Source: Pseudomonadota bacterium (GTDB lineage: Bacteria > Pseudomonadota > Alphaproteobacteria > Rhizobiales > Beijerinckiaceae). Taken from it: a stretch of 7,586 bases of DNA. The notes beneath the pieces were generated by a model. The model was not told the DNA's origin, did not search any database, and worked only from the letters and a program-made list of their open reading frames with translations. The stretch spans positions 1 to 7,586 of the forward strand of contig JAEWKP010000283.1 in the NCBI GenBank assembly GCA_023393655.1, written 5' to 3'. The translations under genes and the position numbers were made by a program. Every line of letters begins with the position of its first letter. Position 1 is the stretch's first letter. Positions 5,441 through 7,586 of the stretch are shown here, piece by piece.

Positions 5441-7087
5441 CTATTGCGCGGCAGCCGCGAATTGACCGTGGCGGTCGAAGACGACCTCGCCGCCGAGCAG
5501 GGTCAGGTCGCAACGCACATCGTTCTCGACCTCACCGACAGGGATCGCGAAGATGTCATGCGAGAGCACGGCGATATCGGCGAGCTGGCCCGGAACCAGC
5601 CGGCCGACCCTGTCCTCGGCAAACTGGGTATAGGCACCAAGCAAGGTATAGGCGTGGACCGCCTCCTCCATGCTCAGCTTCTCGGCCCCGCCGATCTCGG
5701 TGTGGCGCTTGGTCTGGCGGGTGACCATGGTGAAAAGGTTCTTGAACGGATCGGTGGCGCAGACGGGGGCATCCGAGCTCGCCGCCGCATGCAGCCCTCC
5801 ATCGAGCCATTTGCGCATCGGATAGGAAGCGCCGGCGCGCTCCTCGCCCAGATTGATCACGTAGAGATCGCCGAATTCGTAGATGAAGGCCGGCTGCGGC
5901 ACCGGGTCGATGCCGGCAGCGGCCATGCGCGCGAGCTGGCCGTCGGTGAGGAAGCCGCAATGCTCGATGCGGTGGCGGCGACCCTTGATCGGGTGCGCGG
6001 GGCTGTCGGCCTTCTCGATGCCGGAGAGCACCTGCTCGATCGCGGCATCGCCGATCGCGTGGATCGCGAGCTGGTATCCGAGCTCATGATAGTGCCGGAG
6101 ATAGCGATGCATGTCGGCATCGGAATAGATGAAGATGCCGCGATTGTCGGGATCGCCGACAAGGTAGGGCTCGCTCATCGCGGCGGTCAGACCGCCGGCA
6201 CTCCCATCGCCGAAAACCTTCATCGCACCGTAGCGCAAGAGGCCGGTCTCGCGGCCGAAACGGTAACCCGCCGCATGGGCCTCGTCGCCGATGCCGTCGG
6301 CATTTCCGTAAATGCAGACCCAGGTGCGGACCGGCAGCGTGCCGGCACGCGCGACCTCCTCATAGGCCTCGATCTCGGCCATACCGGCGCCCATGCCGAC
6401 GCCGGCATCCATCACGCTGGTGAAGCCCTGCGCGAGCATGTAGTGCCCGGCCTTCTCGATCGCGGCCTTCAGTTCGGCGGCGCTCGGGCGCGGCATCGCC
6501 TGGACGATCAGGCGCATGGCGCTCTCGGCGAGCAGGCCGGTCAATTTGTTATCGCGACGCTCGATCAGGCCGCCATCGGGGCTCGGCGTATTGTGGCCGA
6601 TGCCGGCCTCCGCCATGGCCCGGCTGTTGACGACGCCGACATGGCCGCAGGTGCGCTTGATATAGACGGGATTGTCCGGCGAAACGCGGTCGAGTTCCTC
6701 GGCCGTCGGGTGCCGGGCCTCGGCGAGTTCGTTATGGTCGTAGCCGCGACCGGTGACCCATTCGCCGGGCTTCTTGCCCTTGACCGCCACGGCGATGCGG
6801 CGCAGGACCTCGTCGATGCTGTTGACGCCCTCCTCGGGGCGCAGATTGACCTCGCTCATGGCGAGACCGAGCGGCAGCAGATGCATATGCGTGTCGTTGA
6901 GGCCGGGAATGGCGACGCGCCCGGCGAGGTCCACGACCCTGGTATCGGGTCCCTGGAATGCGGCGATCTCGGCGGCAGAACCCGCCGCCAGCACCTTGCC
7001 GCCACCAATCGCCAGGGCTTCCGCGAAGCCTTCCGCCAAACCGCAGAAGATGCGGCCATTCAACAAAACAGTCTCGGCTTGCGTCAT
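5441..7087 (-). CDS. YtcJ-like amidohydrolase (amidohydrolase 3 family)
   Basis: This 548-aa protein without a signal peptide is a cytoplasmic metal-dependent hydrolase. Visible motifs, in order, are PGLNDTHMHL with His67 and His69, the WVTGRGYDHNEL segment (110-121) typical of YtcJ proteins, GAMKVFGDGSAGG with Lys290 as the likely carboxylated bridging lysine, AIHAIGD with His343, RIEHCGFL with His376, and SSDAPV with Asp439. All expected metal ligands are present. The family includes N-substituted formamide deformylase and many uncharacterised amide or N-acyl hydrolases, so amide hydrolysis is likely but the substrate is not determined. It is the first gene of the minus-strand operon, 15 bp ahead of the permeases, which suggests that it processes the imported compound. 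The ATG at 7087 has only a modest AAGG about a dozen bases upstream. It is divergent from the regulator gene. Confidence 0.92.
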   Translation of the reverse strand: MTQAETVLLNGRIFCGLAEGFAEALAIGGGKVLAAGSAAEIAAFQGPDTRVVDLAGRVAIPGLNDTHMHLLPLGLAMSEVNLRPEEGVNSIDEVLRRIAVAVKGKKPGEWVTGRGYDHNELAEARHPTAEELDRVSPDNPVYIKRTCGHVGVVNSRAMAEAGIGHNTPSPDGGLIERRDNKLTGLLAESAMRLIVQAMPRPSAAELKAAIEKAGHYMLAQGFTSVMDAGVGMGAGMAEIEAYEEVARAGTLPVRTWVCIYGNADGIGDEAHAAGYRFGRETGLLRYGAMKVFGDGSAGGLTAAMSEPYLVGDPDNRGIFIYSDADMHRYLRHYHELGYQLAIHAIGDAAIEQVLSGIEKADSPAHPIKGRRHRIEHCGFLTDGQLARMAAAGIDPVPQPAFIYEFGDLYVINLGEERAGASYPMRKWLDGGLHAAASSDAPVCATDPFKNLFTMVTRQTKRHTEIGGAEKLSMEEAVHAYTLLGAYTQFAEDRVGRLVPGQLADIAVLSHDIFAIPVGEVENDVRCDLTLLGGEVVFDRHGQFAAAAQ

Positions 7088-7205
7088 GGACCCGGCTTAC
7101 CTTGCTTTCCCTGTTGAATTCTCGCCGCGGGGCATTGGCGAAGCGGTAGTGTTCGGCAAGCATCTTCCGTCACATGGAAACGAAACACCGCTTCCCTGCA
7201 GCCCT

Positions 7206-7234
7206 ATCGTATCGAATGGGGATTTTAGTCTGAA
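7206..7234 (-). promoter_or_regulatory. candidate sigma-70-type promoter of the hydrolase/transporter operon
   Basis: On the minus strand, TTCAGA (7234-7229) and TACGAT (7211-7206) each match four of six bases of the -35 and -10 consensus, with a 17-bp spacer. Transcription from here would give a leader of about 110 bases before the YtcJ-like start codon. It is the best pair I could find in the divergent region, but the match is moderate and alphaproteobacterial promoters are often degenerate. Confidence 0.25.
7214..7222 (+). promoter_or_regulatory. candidate operator copy 1 (GAATGGGGA)
   Basis: GAATGGGGA recurs exactly at 7390-7398, and its ATGGGGA core recurs inverted at 7275-7281. This copy lies within the spacer of the candidate operon promoter, where a bound repressor would block RNA polymerase. 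The divergent XRE-family regulator is the natural candidate to bind it. This is inference from repetition and position only. Confidence 0.35.
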
Positions 7235-7273
7235 CGGTGCGCTCTGATCGCGAAAACTATGCCACTCCGCCGG

Positions 7274-7281
7274 TTCCCCAT
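7274..7281 (-). promoter_or_regulatory. candidate operator copy 2 (inverted)
   Basis: TTCCCCAT on the plus strand is ATGGGGAA on the minus strand. It shares eight bases with the copy at 7392-7399 and seven with the copy at 7216-7222. It lies mid-way in the divergent spacer, about 130 bp before the regulator start. Confidence 0.3.
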
Positions 7282-7346
7282 GACACTATTTTCTTATGGC
7301 TTTCCGGCAGCATTGCTCAGAATATTGAACATGGCAAGGGCCGCGA

Positions 7347-7373
7347 GCAGGCGCGCCCTGCATGACGCGCAGG
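7347..7373. repeat. alternating short inverted repeats upstream of the regulator
   Basis: GCAGG (7347-7351), CCTGC (7357-7361) and GCAGG (7369-7373) allow two mutually exclusive 5-bp hairpins in the presumed leader of the regulator mRNA. GCGCG tracts lie in and around them. It could be an operator or a leader structure, or simply GC-rich coincidence. The rest of the 7088-7410 spacer shows no RNA gene or further coding sequence that I can support. Confidence 0.3.
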
Positions 7374-7389
7374 AAAGACAAGGCGCGCG

Positions 7390-7398
7390 GAATGGGGA
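7390..7398 (+). promoter_or_regulatory. candidate operator copy 3 (GAATGGGGA) at the regulator start
   Basis: This exact 9-bp repeat of the copy at 7214-7222 lies three bases upstream of the regulator's GGAG ribosome binding site (7402-7405). A site here would suit autoregulation. The assignment rests on repetition and location only. Confidence 0.35.
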
Positions 7399-7410
7399 AA
7401 CGGAGCGACA

Positions 7411-7586
7411 ATGAGTTTTGATGTCGGCGGAAGGCTGAAGGAAATCAGGCTTACGGCGGGGCTTTCCCAGCGCGAGCTCGCAGCACGCTCCGGTGTGACC
7501 CATAGCCTGATCTCGCTGATCGAGCAGAACCGGAACAGCCCGTCGGTTGCATCCCTGCGCAAGATCCTCGACGGCATCCCGATGAC
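7411..7586 (+). CDS. XRE-family transcriptional regulator (PuuR-like HTH, probable C-terminal cupin), 3' end outside window
   Basis: Fifty-eight codons are visible, starting MSFDVGGRLKEIRLTAGLSQ and continuing with RELAARSGVTHSLISLIEQN and the stretch NSPSVASLRKILDGIPM. The helix-turn-helix is residues about 18-41: LSQRELAARSGV is the first helix and turn, THSLISLIEQ the recognition helix. The SLIEQNRxSPSVASLRKILDGIPM signature is typical of regulators that continue into a C-terminal cupin sensor domain, such as the PuuR-like repressors of polyamine and amino-acid catabolism; the cupin itself is beyond the window. The ATG at 7411 has GGAG five bases upstream. The gene is divergent from the operon it probably controls, most likely as a repressor relieved by the substrate or a product. 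The signature is clear; the target and the inducer are inferred or unknown. Confidence 0.9.
   Translation, partial: MSFDVGGRLKEIRLTAGLSQRELAARSGVTHSLISLIEQNRNSPSVASLRKILDGIPM

Noticed and set aside
4739..7117. 792-codon open frame on the plus strand
   Set aside because: It lies opposite the YtcJ-like hydrolase and DppB-type permease, which have full family motifs. Its translation is rich in Arg, Asp, His and Gly without any domain, as expected for the antisense frame of GC-rich genes.
7255..7330. possible plus-strand promoter for the regulator
   Set aside because: Several TTG-type and AT-rich hexamers are present (for example TTGAAC at 7325-7330), but none has a matching partner at 16-18 bp.
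7392..7421. nine-codon out-of-frame reading frame overlapping the regulator start codon
   Set aside because: Its ATG is part of the repeated GAATGGGGA motif and has no ribosome binding site of its own. A translated leader cannot be excluded, but nothing supports it.
7294..7577. minus-strand open frames overlapping the regulator start
   Set aside because: They run antisense to the clearly recognisable helix-turn-helix gene and have no motifs.
1..7586. CRISPR array, tRNA, rRNA, insertion sequence or phage genes
   Set aside because: No regularly spaced repeats, cloverleaf-like sequences, transposase motifs or terminal inverted repeats were seen.

Overview
The window is high-GC DNA with alphaproteobacterial character. 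The palindromic element at 76-121 resembles the short dispersed repeats of Rhizobiales genomes that carry a core like AAAACCGGTTCCCACTTTTCGG. Codon use and protein style would fit a Bosea, Methylobacterium or Bradyrhizobium type organism. This placement is inference from recall, not a database match.

Nearly all of the window is one minus-strand gene cluster, read from right to left. It holds a YtcJ-like amidohydrolase (7087-5441), a DppB-type permease (5425-4484), a DppC-type permease (4484-3561, overlapping the previous stop by one base) and a periplasmic family 5 substrate-binding protein (3518-1929). A GC-rich hairpin with a T-run follows (1919-1887), then a second amidohydrolase of the TrzA/cytosine-deaminase-like group (1858-425). 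Beyond that are a structured 120-bp gap with two hairpins, a 58-residue membrane protein (298-122), the palindromic repeat (121-76) and the left edge, where another minus-strand gene may begin.

At the right end, a divergent plus-strand gene (from 7411, cut by the window edge) encodes the helix-turn-helix of an XRE-family regulator, resembling the PuuR-like HTH-cupin repressors. The 323-bp divergent spacer carries three copies of the core ATGGGGA. One lies inside the spacer of the best candidate promoter for the minus-strand operon, and one lies just before the regulator's ribosome binding site. These are candidate operators.

The likely job is a catabolic uptake module. The binding protein and two permeases would import a small peptide-like, opine-like or amide/N-heterocyclic compound, and two different cytoplasmic metal-dependent hydrolases would cleave it, under control of the divergent regulator. 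No transporter ATPase (DppD/DppF type) is present between the permeases and the end of the cluster, so energisation must come from a gene outside the window. The substrate cannot be read from the sequence. Large plus-strand open frames opposite these genes are GC-driven shadows.
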